From contig MFTO01000018.1 of assembly GCA_001786835.1 (NCBI GenBank), positions 1 through 33,920 of the forward strand: 33,920 bases of DNA, written 5' to 3'. Positions within the stretch are counted from its first letter, which is position 1; the number at the start of each line of letters is the position of its first letter. A model generated the notes under the pieces. The model searched no databases and was not told the DNA's origin. It was given only the letters and a program-made list of their open reading frames with translations. This document shows, one piece after another, positions 18,033 to 25,986 of the stretch. The stretch comes from Candidatus Nomurabacteria bacterium RIFCSPHIGHO2_01_FULL_40_20 (GTDB taxonomy: Bacteria > Patescibacteriota > Minisyncoccia > Phycocordibacterales > UBA9973). A program made the position numbers and the translations under genes.

Positions 18033-18061
18033 ATTATATACAAAATTGATATAATTGTAAA
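18033..18061 (-). promoter_or_regulatory. serS promoter: TTTACA, 17 bp, TATAAT, with ATG 6 nt after the -10
   Basis: Minus-strand -35 at 18056-18061, -10 at 18033-18038, start codon A at 18026. Confidence 0.75.
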
Positions 18062-18062
18062 A

Positions 18063-18923
18063 ATGAAGCTAGAGAAATTACCAAAAGAAAAGTTCCCGAA
18101 AGCTCTGCTTGAAATTCCGCAACCGCCGGAAGATTTATGGATTATAGGAGACTTGCCACCCGAGAATTTAATTCCGCTTTGCGTCGTCGGTTCACGCAAG
18201 TTTACTTCTTACGGCAAGGAATGTTGCGAGAAATTAATAGCTGGGCTAAAGGGTTACCCTATAATTATCGTTTCCGGTTTTGCTATGGGTATAGACACCA
18301 TTGCTCACAAATCTGCCATGAAAGCGGGGCTCAAGACTATCGCCTTCCCCGGTTCTGGACTTTCTAGTGAGGCAATTTTTCCAAAAGTAAATGTGAATTT
18401 AATAAAAGAAGTGGTGGAGGGTAGCGGATGTTTGATTTCAGAGTTTGAGCCGGATTTCAAAGCAACCCAGTGGTGTTTTCCCTTACGCAATCGCTTGATG
18501 GCTGGATTTTCCCGCGCGGTGCTCATCATTGAAGGTGAAGAAAAATCAGGGACCATGATTACCGCCCGACTAGCCACAGAATACAATCGCGATGTCCTCG
18601 CCGTGCCGGGTTCTATTTTTAATGGAACTTCCAAGGGCACGAATAAATTAATTCGTCTAGGCGCCACACCGATAACTAAATCCGAAGATATTTTAGAAGC
18701 GCTAGGATTTGAAATTCCAAAAGATGAAGAAAAGCAAGCGAAGTTATTTCTAGACCTCTCACCCGAAGAGAAAAAAATAGTGGAGCTTCTGCGTGAACCC
18801 ATGCCTCGGGATGAACTCATTCGCGCGCTAAAAATGCCTACTCCGCAAGCAAACGCGCTTCTTTCCATAATGGAGATAAAGGAATTGGTGAAAGAAGAAT
18901 TGGGTGAAATGCGGTTGTATTGA
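18063..18923 (+). CDS. dprA: DNA processing protein DprA
   Basis: VVGSRKFTSYGKECCEKL, VSGFAMGIDTIAHKSAM, FPGSGL, FPLRNRLMAGFSRAVLIIEGEEKSGTMITARLA. Confidence 0.95.
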   Translation: MKLEKLPKEKFPKALLEIPQPPEDLWIIGDLPPENLIPLCVVGSRKFTSYGKECCEKLIAGLKGYPIIIVSGFAMGIDTIAHKSAMKAGLKTIAFPGSGLSSEAIFPKVNVNLIKEVVEGSGCLISEFEPDFKATQWCFPLRNRLMAGFSRAVLIIEGEEKSGTMITARLATEYNRDVLAVPGSIFNGTSKGTNKLIRLGATPITKSEDILEALGFEIPKDEEKQAKLFLDLSPEEKKIVELLREPMPRDELIRALKMPTPQANALLSIMEIKELVKEELGEMRLY

Positions 18924-19018
18924 AAATACAAAACATTTCAAAATATTTGTCAATCTTTTCTTTGCTAGGGAAAAGTATGCTAAAATCAAAGCATTAAAAA
19001 TAATTTTTAAATCAAAGT

Positions 19019-20038
19019 ATGCATAACACAAAATCAAAGTTGGAGTACATTTGGTTAGATGGTTATAAGCCCACTCAGAGCTTGCGCTCTAAAACTAAAA
19101 TTGTGGAAAATTTTAGTGGAAAATTAAAAGATTGTGAAAATTGGTCCTTTGATGGGTCCTCCACCCGCCAAGCACCCGGAGGATCATCAGACTGCATTTT
19201 GAAACCCGTTTTTGTTTGCCCCGACCCAGCCCGTAAGGCGGGTTTTTTAGTTATGTGCGAAGTCCTGAACGCCGACGGCACAGCGCATGAGAGTAATGGC
19301 CGAGCGACGATAGAAGATGATGACAATGATTTTTGGTTTGGTTTTGAGCAAGAATATTTTCTTTGGGATACAAAAATAAATAAACCGCTTGGTTTCCCTC
19401 CTGAAGGTTTCCCTCCTCCGCAAGGGCAATACTATTGTTCGGTGGGCGCTTCTAATGCATATGGCAGAAATATAATTGAAGAGCATTTGGACATTTGTCT
19501 GGAGGCGGGATTAAATGTAGAAGGCATCAACGCAGAAGTCGCCACTGGTCAATGGGAATTTCAAGTTTTTGCTAAAGGCGCAAAGAACGCTGGAGACCAA
19601 ACTTGGATAGTGCGTTATCTCTTGGAGCGTGTGGGAGAAAAATATGGCGTGGCAATTAATTGGCATTGCAAACCACTCGGTGATGTGGACTGGAATGGTT
19701 CGGGTATGCACGCAAACTTTTCAAATTCTCTTATGCGAGGAGCCGGCAACAAAGAAACTTTTGAAGCAATTTGTAAAGCCTTTGTCCCACTTGTGAAAGA
19801 GCATATAGAAGTATATGGCGCCGACAACCACCTCCGACTCACCGGCAAACACGAAACTCAATCCATAGACCAATTCTCTTATGGCGTCTCCGACCGAGGA
19901 GCATCCATACGAATACCAATCTCTACTGTTGTGCGTGGCTGGAGTGGATATTTGGAAGACCGAAGACCGAATTCCTCTGCCGACCCTTACAAAGTGGCAG
20001 GAAGGATAGTCAAAACTGTGAAGACTGTAAAATCGTAG
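19019..20038 (+). CDS. Type II (eukaryotic-like, GSII) glutamine synthetase
   Basis: EYIWLDGYKPTQSLRSKTK, WSFDGSSTRQAPGGSSDCIL, FGFEQEYFLWD, PQGQYYCSVG, INAEVATGQWEFQV, NGSGMHANFS, YLEDRRPNSSADPY. Confidence 0.92.
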   Translation: MHNTKSKLEYIWLDGYKPTQSLRSKTKIVENFSGKLKDCENWSFDGSSTRQAPGGSSDCILKPVFVCPDPARKAGFLVMCEVLNADGTAHESNGRATIEDDDNDFWFGFEQEYFLWDTKINKPLGFPPEGFPPPQGQYYCSVGASNAYGRNIIEEHLDICLEAGLNVEGINAEVATGQWEFQVFAKGAKNAGDQTWIVRYLLERVGEKYGVAINWHCKPLGDVDWNGSGMHANFSNSLMRGAGNKETFEAICKAFVPLVKEHIEVYGADNHLRLTGKHETQSIDQFSYGVSDRGASIRIPISTVVRGWSGYLEDRRPNSSADPYKVAGRIVKTVKTVKS

Positions 20039-20089
20039 CCTTCTCCCCCTGATTTGCTAAACATTTTGCTTTCGTGTAATACTTGGGTC

Positions 20090-22303
20090 ATGCGATTATT
20101 GATTGTGGAGTCACCATCCAAAGCAAAAACTATTGAGAAGTATCTCGAAGGCGCTTTTACCGTGCGCGCATCCGTCGGGCATATTCGTGATTTACCGAAA
20201 TCAAATAAACAAGCGATAGATATAGAAGGAGGATTCATTCCGCATTATGAAATCTCAAAAGGAAAAGAAAAAGTCGTGCATGAACTCCAAGGGCTCGCAG
20301 AAAAAGCTACAGAGATACTTCTCGCTACCGACCCCGACCGTGAAGGCGAAGCTATAGCTTGGCACATAGAAGAACTGTTGAAAAAAGATTTTAAGGTAAA
20401 AGCGCCGATTCAAAGAGTTGCTTTTTATGAGATCACCAAAGAAGCCGTGGAGGAAGCGCTAAGAAATCCGAGAAAAATTGATACTGCCCTAAGGAAAGCC
20501 CAAGAAGCGCGCCGAGTATTAGACCGTCTCGTGGGCTACGACCTCTCGGGACTGATTTGGAAAAAAGTGCGTTATGGCTTGTCTGCCGGCCGGGTACAGT
20601 CCCCCGCGCTCCGCATCATCATGGAGCGCGAGCGGGAGATCAGGGGCTTTGTTCCGGAGAAATTCTGGCGCCTATTAGGACTTTTTGAAACAATTAAAAA
20701 AGAAAAACTTACCCTAGAATGCGCCGAAGAGCCCCGCGATGAAAAATTGGTTAGTAAAATTTTGGAGGTCGGCAAAGCGGGAGAGTGGATTGTGGATAGT
20801 GTAAAAGAATCTGAACAAAAGCGCTCTCCTCGCGCGCCTTTCACCACCTCAACCTTGCAACAAACTGCAAGCTCCCGACTCGGCTACTCTCCATCGCGGA
20901 CTATGCAGATAGCGCAAAAACTTTACGAAGCAGGACACATCACGTATATGCGAACAGATAGCACCACACTCTCTAGCTCTGCTCAAGCGCAAATAATATC
21001 TCAAATAAAGAAAAAATATGGCGACAAATATGTGGAGGCCAGAATTTTTAAAACCAAATCCAAAAATGCTCAAGAAGCGCACGAGGCCATCCGCCCGACT
21101 CATATAGACAAGATACATGCGGGCACCGAGGACCAACAAAAACTATACCGCCTTATTTGGGAGCGAACAATTGCTTCGCAAATGTCAGATGCAAAATTAC
21201 TCAAAACTAAAGTGACCGCAAAAATTGTAGGGCATAACGACTTGCCAACATTTGGCGCTGTTGGCTCGCGTCTTCTTTTCCCGGGATGGCTGGAAGCGGA
21301 TCTCGGCTCTCGAGGAGAAGATGTGGAACTGCCAGAATGTAAGGAAGAAGAAAAATTAAAATTGCTGGAATTAAATAGTGAGGAGAAATTTACCGAACCT
21401 CCGGGGCGCTACTCTGAGGCCGGGCTTATTAAAGAACTGGAAACTCGCGGTATCGGTCGGCCTTCTACGTATGCCTCCATTATGCGCACACTCGAGGAAC
21501 GTGAATATGTGCGAAAAGAAGGACGCACTTTATTCCCGACAGATGTCGGCGAAGTCGTGTCAGATTTTTTGGAAAATAATTTTGCAAAATATATTTCAGA
21601 CACTTTCACTGCGGAAATGGAAGACGAGCTCGATGAAATTTCCCGCGGAGAGCGCGAATATGAAAAAACTTTGCGCGATTTTTACGTTCCATTTTTAAAA
21701 GAAGTAAAATCAAAAGAAAAGTTAGACAAAGCCACGAACTTGGGCGACGCGCCGGAGGGTATCAAATGCCCAAAGTGCGGAGGTAAAATGATAATCAAAC
21801 TCGCGCGCGCCGGCAAATTTTATTCCTGCGCGAATTATCCTGATTGCGCCGGCGCGCTCATGCTCGACGGCACGGAACTGGAAGGCCCGAAAGAAACTGG
21901 TGAAATGTGTCCGCAATGTGGCAAAAAGAAAGGAAAGTCCGGTGGAGGCAAACTCGTCATCCGCGAACGCCGTGACGGCACGGGGACATTCATCTCTTGT
22001 TCGCGTTATCCAAAATGTAAATTTATCAAATCCGATGAAGCCGAAGAAGCTAAAAAAAGAACTGGTGTCATCTGCCCTACCTGTAAAGTGGGCGATATAT
22101 CAGAACGCCGAGGACGCTTTGGAATTTTTTATTCTTGCTCCAATTATCCCAATTGCAAATTCGCCATCAAAGCCAAACCAACGGGCAACATCTGCCCCGA
22201 ATGCCAATCGCTCATGATGGAAGGTACCAAAACCATCCCGGAGCGATGTAGTAATAAACTTTGTAAAAATCACAACCCGCATAAATTAAATAAGATGCAG
22301 TAA
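20090..22303 (+). CDS. topA: DNA topoisomerase I with C-terminal Cys4 zinc ribbons; start set to MRLLIVESPSKAKTIEKYL (20090)
   Basis: LLIVESPSKAKTIEKYL, ATDPDREGEAIAWH, YMRTDSTTLS, several CPxCG...YPxC zinc ribbons. Confidence 0.97.
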   Translation: MRLLIVESPSKAKTIEKYLEGAFTVRASVGHIRDLPKSNKQAIDIEGGFIPHYEISKGKEKVVHELQGLAEKATEILLATDPDREGEAIAWHIEELLKKDFKVKAPIQRVAFYEITKEAVEEALRNPRKIDTALRKAQEARRVLDRLVGYDLSGLIWKKVRYGLSAGRVQSPALRIIMEREREIRGFVPEKFWRLLGLFETIKKEKLTLECAEEPRDEKLVSKILEVGKAGEWIVDSVKESEQKRSPRAPFTTSTLQQTASSRLGYSPSRTMQIAQKLYEAGHITYMRTDSTTLSSSAQAQIISQIKKKYGDKYVEARIFKTKSKNAQEAHEAIRPTHIDKIHAGTEDQQKLYRLIWERTIASQMSDAKLLKTKVTAKIVGHNDLPTFGAVGSRLLFPGWLEADLGSRGEDVELPECKEEEKLKLLELNSEEKFTEPPGRYSEAGLIKELETRGIGRPSTYASIMRTLEEREYVRKEGRTLFPTDVGEVVSDFLENNFAKYISDTFTAEMEDELDEISRGEREYEKTLRDFYVPFLKEVKSKEKLDKATNLGDAPEGIKCPKCGGKMIIKLARAGKFYSCANYPDCAGALMLDGTELEGPKETGEMCPQCGKKKGKSGGGKLVIRERRDGTGTFISCSRYPKCKFIKSDEAEEAKKRTGVICPTCKVGDISERRGRFGIFYSCSNYPNCKFAIKAKPTGNICPECQSLMMEGTKTIPERCSNKLCKNHNPHKLNKMQ

Positions 22304-22314
22304 AATGAATATTA

Positions 22315-23103
22315 ATGAATATCTACGAATTTTTTAACACAATCGCGGATAAGTTATATCCCTTCGGGGGTCAAATTGCCTACGATGCAAGAATAATAGA
22401 ATGCCGTATTAACTACGGGTATGAATTTTATTGTAAAGATTTATTCTATTATAGAGAAATTTCACATCTGCTTGGAGCAATTTTAGCGTTTGGTATTTAT
22501 TTATTGATAAAAAAATATGTTAGTAAAAGATCAGCGGTAATTTCTATTATTTGTTTTACGTTTTACCTATTATTTCAAGAATTATATTTACACCCCAACT
22601 TTGGTGGACAACTTCTTTTCAAGAGTTTAACCGATTTAGCAGTTTTTCTTATCCCACTTTGGTTTTCTATTTTTTATGAAATAAAAATAAAAAAAGTTAT
22701 TTCTCATTTTGTCAGATTGCATAAACTGTTTGTCTCTTTTTTAAAATCAGATGTCGCTTCATTGTGTGGAGGATTAATAGATTTTTCTGTACTTACCCTT
22801 GCTGTTTTGGTTTTAAAACTTCCTGTTGAAATATCTATTATCGCTGGAGTGTCTATGGGCGGAATTACTTATTTTACAATTGCTAATTTTTGGGCATTTA
22901 AAGACACAAAAAGAAGTTTGGGCGCGGAGAGCTGGCGTTTTTTAATTATTTGGTTTGCTTCACTTGTTTTCAATACTCTAGGCACCACCCTCCTGTATTC
23001 CCTAGGCTTGAACATCCTAATCTCTAGAATACTTACCTCCCTTCTAGTTTCTTTATTTTGGAATTTCCCGCTCAACAGATTTTGGGTATTTCCACCTAAA
23101 TGA
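22315..23103 (+). CDS. Membrane protein with C-terminal GtrA-like domain and extra N-terminal TM domain
   Basis: C-terminal SFLKSDVASLCGGLIDFSVLTLAVL...ITYFTIANFWAFKDTKRS...RILTSLLVSLFWNFPLNRFWVF. Confidence 0.8.
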   Translation: MNIYEFFNTIADKLYPFGGQIAYDARIIECRINYGYEFYCKDLFYYREISHLLGAILAFGIYLLIKKYVSKRSAVISIICFTFYLLFQELYLHPNFGGQLLFKSLTDLAVFLIPLWFSIFYEIKIKKVISHFVRLHKLFVSFLKSDVASLCGGLIDFSVLTLAVLVLKLPVEISIIAGVSMGGITYFTIANFWAFKDTKRSLGAESWRFLIIWFASLVFNTLGTTLLYSLGLNILISRILTSLLVSLFWNFPLNRFWVFPPK

Positions 23104-23119
23104 TTTAATTTGTATAAAA

Positions 23120-23148
23120 AACTGCGTTAGGTAAGACCTAATGCAGTT
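23120..23148. terminator. Hairpin between the GtrA-like gene and relA/spoT (possible terminator)
   Basis: AACTGCGTTAGGT-AAG-ACCTAATGCAGTT, 13-bp stem with one G/T pair; weak T tract. Confidence 0.55.
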
Positions 23149-23187
23149 ATATTGCAATTCTTTATTTTTGCATAGATAATAAAGAAT

Positions 23188-24660
23188 ATGGCAGATTATA
23201 AAGAAATCATAAAACTGGCGGAGGAGGGGGGCTTGGGTAAAGAAGAGGAGAAACTTATAGAAAAAGCCTGTGAATTTGCCAAACGCGCCCACGAAGGACA
23301 GAAAAGAATGAGCGGAGAGCCATATTTTTCTCATTGCTTGGAAACAGCAAAAATACTAGCGCGTCTGGGAATGGATGCAAAAACTATCGCTGCGGGACTT
23401 TTGCACGATGTCCTGGAAGATACCAAAATTAAAGAAGAAGAGATGCAAAAAGAATTTGGAGACGATATCGTATTTTTGGTAAACGGGGTTACAAAATTGG
23501 GAACTCTAAAATATCGCGGACATGAGCGCCATGTAGAGAGCTTGCGCAAATTCTTCGTGGCCATGGCAAATGACCTACGTGTGGTGATTATAAAATTCGC
23601 CGACCGCTTGCATAATTTGCAAACGCTAGAGTTTGTGCCCGAAGAAAAGAGAAAAAGAATTGCGCTTGAATCTATTGAAGTCTACGCTCCGCTTGCCAAT
23701 CGCCTCGGTATGGGAAAACTCAAAGGCGAAATAGAAAATACTGCTTTCCCTTACGCTTATCCTAAGGAATACGCGGAAGTTGAAGAAATCATTAAAGAGA
23801 GAAAAGATGTATATCAAAAACAGCTTATGGAAGTAAAGGAGGTCCTTGAAAAAGAACTAGCGAAAAGCAAAATCAAAACTTCCGAGATGACTTACCGACT
23901 CAAAAATAAATACAGTCTGTATAAAAAGCTTTTAAAATACAACATGGATATAGAAAAAATTTACGACATTGTAGCTCTGCGGGTAGTAGTAAATACTGTT
24001 GCTCAATGCTACCAAGTGCTCGGAGTTATTCACTCTTTATGGAAACCGATGCCCGGACGAATCAAAGACTATATAGCGCTTCCAAAACCAAACGGTTATC
24101 GCTCCCTACACACCACCGTCATCATCGGGGGCGGTGGCATAGCTGAAATCCAAATTCGCACTCGCGATATGCATGCCGAAGCGGCCTACGGTATCGCCGC
24201 TCATTTTGCCTATAAAGAACAAGGAGAGAAAAAAGTCAAAGATGATAAAACAAAATTTAAATGGATAGAAGAACTAAAAGAACTCAATTACACACCCGAC
24301 CAACCAAAAAAATTTCTGGAAAATTTGAAAATGGATTTCTTTAGTGACCGCATCTTCGTCTTTACCCCCAAGGGTGACGTGGTGGACTTGCCTACCGGCT
24401 CTTCATCTATTGATTTTGCTTACAACATCCACTCGGACATTGGCGACCATATTTCTGGCGCCAAAATAAACGGCAAGATGTCTCAGATATTTACCGAACT
24501 TAAAAATGGCGATATTGTGGAGATAGTGGATAAAAAAGATGCGCATCCCTCCGGCAAATGGCTGGACCACACTAAAAGCTCCGTCGCCAAAAAACACATC
24601 CGCTCCTATTTGGAAAAAAATAGTTTGCTGTCTAAACTAAAATCCTACGGCAAGTGGTAA
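23188..24660 (+). CDS. RelA/SpoT (p)ppGpp synthetase/hydrolase (HD, synthetase, TGS; no obvious ACT)
   Basis: HCLETAKILARLG...GLLHDVLEDT (HD), IIKFADRLHNLQTL, KPNGYRSLHTTV, VFTPKGDVVDLPTGSSSIDFAYNIHSDIG (TGS). Confidence 0.95.
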   Translation: MADYKEIIKLAEEGGLGKEEEKLIEKACEFAKRAHEGQKRMSGEPYFSHCLETAKILARLGMDAKTIAAGLLHDVLEDTKIKEEEMQKEFGDDIVFLVNGVTKLGTLKYRGHERHVESLRKFFVAMANDLRVVIIKFADRLHNLQTLEFVPEEKRKRIALESIEVYAPLANRLGMGKLKGEIENTAFPYAYPKEYAEVEEIIKERKDVYQKQLMEVKEVLEKELAKSKIKTSEMTYRLKNKYSLYKKLLKYNMDIEKIYDIVALRVVVNTVAQCYQVLGVIHSLWKPMPGRIKDYIALPKPNGYRSLHTTVIIGGGGIAEIQIRTRDMHAEAAYGIAAHFAYKEQGEKKVKDDKTKFKWIEELKELNYTPDQPKKFLENLKMDFFSDRIFVFTPKGDVVDLPTGSSSIDFAYNIHSDIGDHISGAKINGKMSQIFTELKNGDIVEIVDKKDAHPSGKWLDHTKSSVAKKHIRSYLEKNSLLSKLKSYGKW

Positions 24661-24665
24661 AATCT

Positions 24666-24732
24666 CATTCTAACATTCTATAGAACATTGGAATGAAAGA
24701 ATCAATTCTCATATTCTGCAGAATTTGAGAAT
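24666..24732. repeat. Two tandem related palindromes between convergent relA/spoT and parB, probably terminators
   Basis: CATTCTAACATTCTATAGAACATTGGAATG (24666-24695, closes with G-U pairs) and ATTCTCATATTCTGCAGAATTTGAGAAT (24705-24732, one mismatch). Confidence 0.75.
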
Positions 24733-24736
24733 GGTT

Positions 24737-25732
24737 TTACAGGCTGAAATTTGAAATGTCGTAGAGTGTGGAATCATCGGAATTGTTTTTCTTTTTTTCC
24801 TCTTCGCTTCGGTCATCGAGCATATCCCCTTCTATTTCAGTGAGTGGAGTTTCTTCTGCTGTTTGCTCAATATAGTTCTCAAGCATTTCGCTTGTGGCTT
24901 TGGCGCCGACGGCGTTTTGGATTTGCTCTAAAATAGTGCGAAGGTCATCCGTAGAAAAATAATCAATTTTTATCTGCCCGCCCAATTCTTTTCGTTCAAT
25001 ATGCACCCGAGTGCCCAACTTTTCTTGAAAAGCTTCTTCAAGCTCCACTATTTCCGGATCCGGCATGTATTCTTTTTTGCGCACGCGGTCATATGCTATT
25101 TTGCGCGCCAGCTTTTCCGCTTCGCGCACGGTCATTTTTTTGTAAATGATTTCTTTAAAAATCACAATTTGCTCTTCGGGATGATCGGCAAGCATGAGCA
25201 GTGGCCGAGTATGCCCTTCGGAAATTTTCCCTTCGGAGAGCGCGTTTATAATTTCTTCCGGCAAAGAGAGCAAGCGCAAGGTGTTTGAAATGGATTCTCG
25301 GCTTTTACCGATTTTTTTCGCAATTTCGGCGTGAGTAAATTTAAATTCATTCGCCAGTCGAGCAAAAGCGCGAGCTTTGTCCACGGCATTCAAGTCTTCT
25401 CGCTGTAAATTCTCCAGTATCGCAAGCTCAAGCTTCATGAGCGCCGTATCCCCCACGCGGATAATCACAGGCACCTGTGAGACTCCGGCAATTTTTGCGG
25501 CGCGCAGTCGACGTTCACCGGCAATGAGTTCATATTCAGTGACTAGCCCGCCGTCGTCTTTCACAATCTCAACTCGAGAGACAGTCAGTGGCTGAAGGAT
25601 GCCATATTGATGCACGGAATCCGCAAGCTCGGACATCCGCGCTTCATCAAAGTCCCGCCGTGGTTGGTAAGGGTTGGGTTTGATTTTATCGGTATCAATC
25701 CAGAAAATTGAATTGGAATATAAGTTAGACAT
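24737..25732 (-). CDS. parB: ParB/Spo0J-family chromosome partitioning protein
   Basis: IKPNPYQPRRDFDEARMSELADSV, LIAGERRLRAAKIAG, ENLQREDLNAVDKARAFARL, GKSRESISNTLRLLSLP. Confidence 0.95.
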   Translation of the reverse strand: MSNLYSNSIFWIDTDKIKPNPYQPRRDFDEARMSELADSVHQYGILQPLTVSRVEIVKDDGGLVTEYELIAGERRLRAAKIAGVSQVPVIIRVGDTALMKLELAILENLQREDLNAVDKARAFARLANEFKFTHAEIAKKIGKSRESISNTLRLLSLPEEIINALSEGKISEGHTRPLLMLADHPEEQIVIFKEIIYKKMTVREAEKLARKIAYDRVRKKEYMPDPEIVELEEAFQEKLGTRVHIERKELGGQIKIDYFSTDDLRTILEQIQNAVGAKATSEMLENYIEQTAEETPLTEIEGDMLDDRSEEEKKKNNSDDSTLYDISNFSL

Positions 25733-25770
25733 TGTTCTATTTTAGCATAAAAAAAATTTTGTTTCAAAAA

Positions 25771-25799
25771 TTGATTCTTATTGAAAATTAGGTTAATAT
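25771..25799 (+). promoter_or_regulatory. Promoter for tRNA-Leu (TTGATT, 17 bp, TAATAT)
   Basis: -35 at 25771-25776, -10 at 25794-25799; predicted start ~25806 coincides with the start of leader hairpin TTGCCCC. Confidence 0.65.
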
Positions 25800-25886
25800 T
25801 CTGTTAGTTGCCCCGATCGCCTGCTCGTAATATTCGCAACGGCGATTCCTTGCAGGATTGGGGCAAAAGCAAAGTAGTTTGCTTTT

Positions 25887-25968
25887 GCCGGAGTGGCGGA
25901 ATTGGTAGACGCGCACGACTCAAAATCGTGTCTCGTAAGGGGTGAGAGTTCGATTCTCTCCTCCGGCA
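25887..25968 (+). tRNA. tRNA-Leu (anticodon CAA)
   Basis: GCCGGAG/CTCCGGC acceptor stem, anticodon stem-loop CACGA-CTCAAAA-TCGTG, long variable arm, GAGAGTTCGATTCTCTC T arm. Confidence 0.95.
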
Positions 25969-25986
25969 CAAAGGAATAAAATAAAC

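Noticed and set aside
18305-18931. 208-aa antisense ORF opposite dprA
   Set aside because: Ser/Arg-rich antisense shadow of a well-supported gene; no recognisable domain.
25942-25986. Upstream extension of murA (MRVRFSPPAQRNKIN)
   Set aside because: The extension translates tRNA-Leu sequence; the internal ATG at 25987 is the plausible start.
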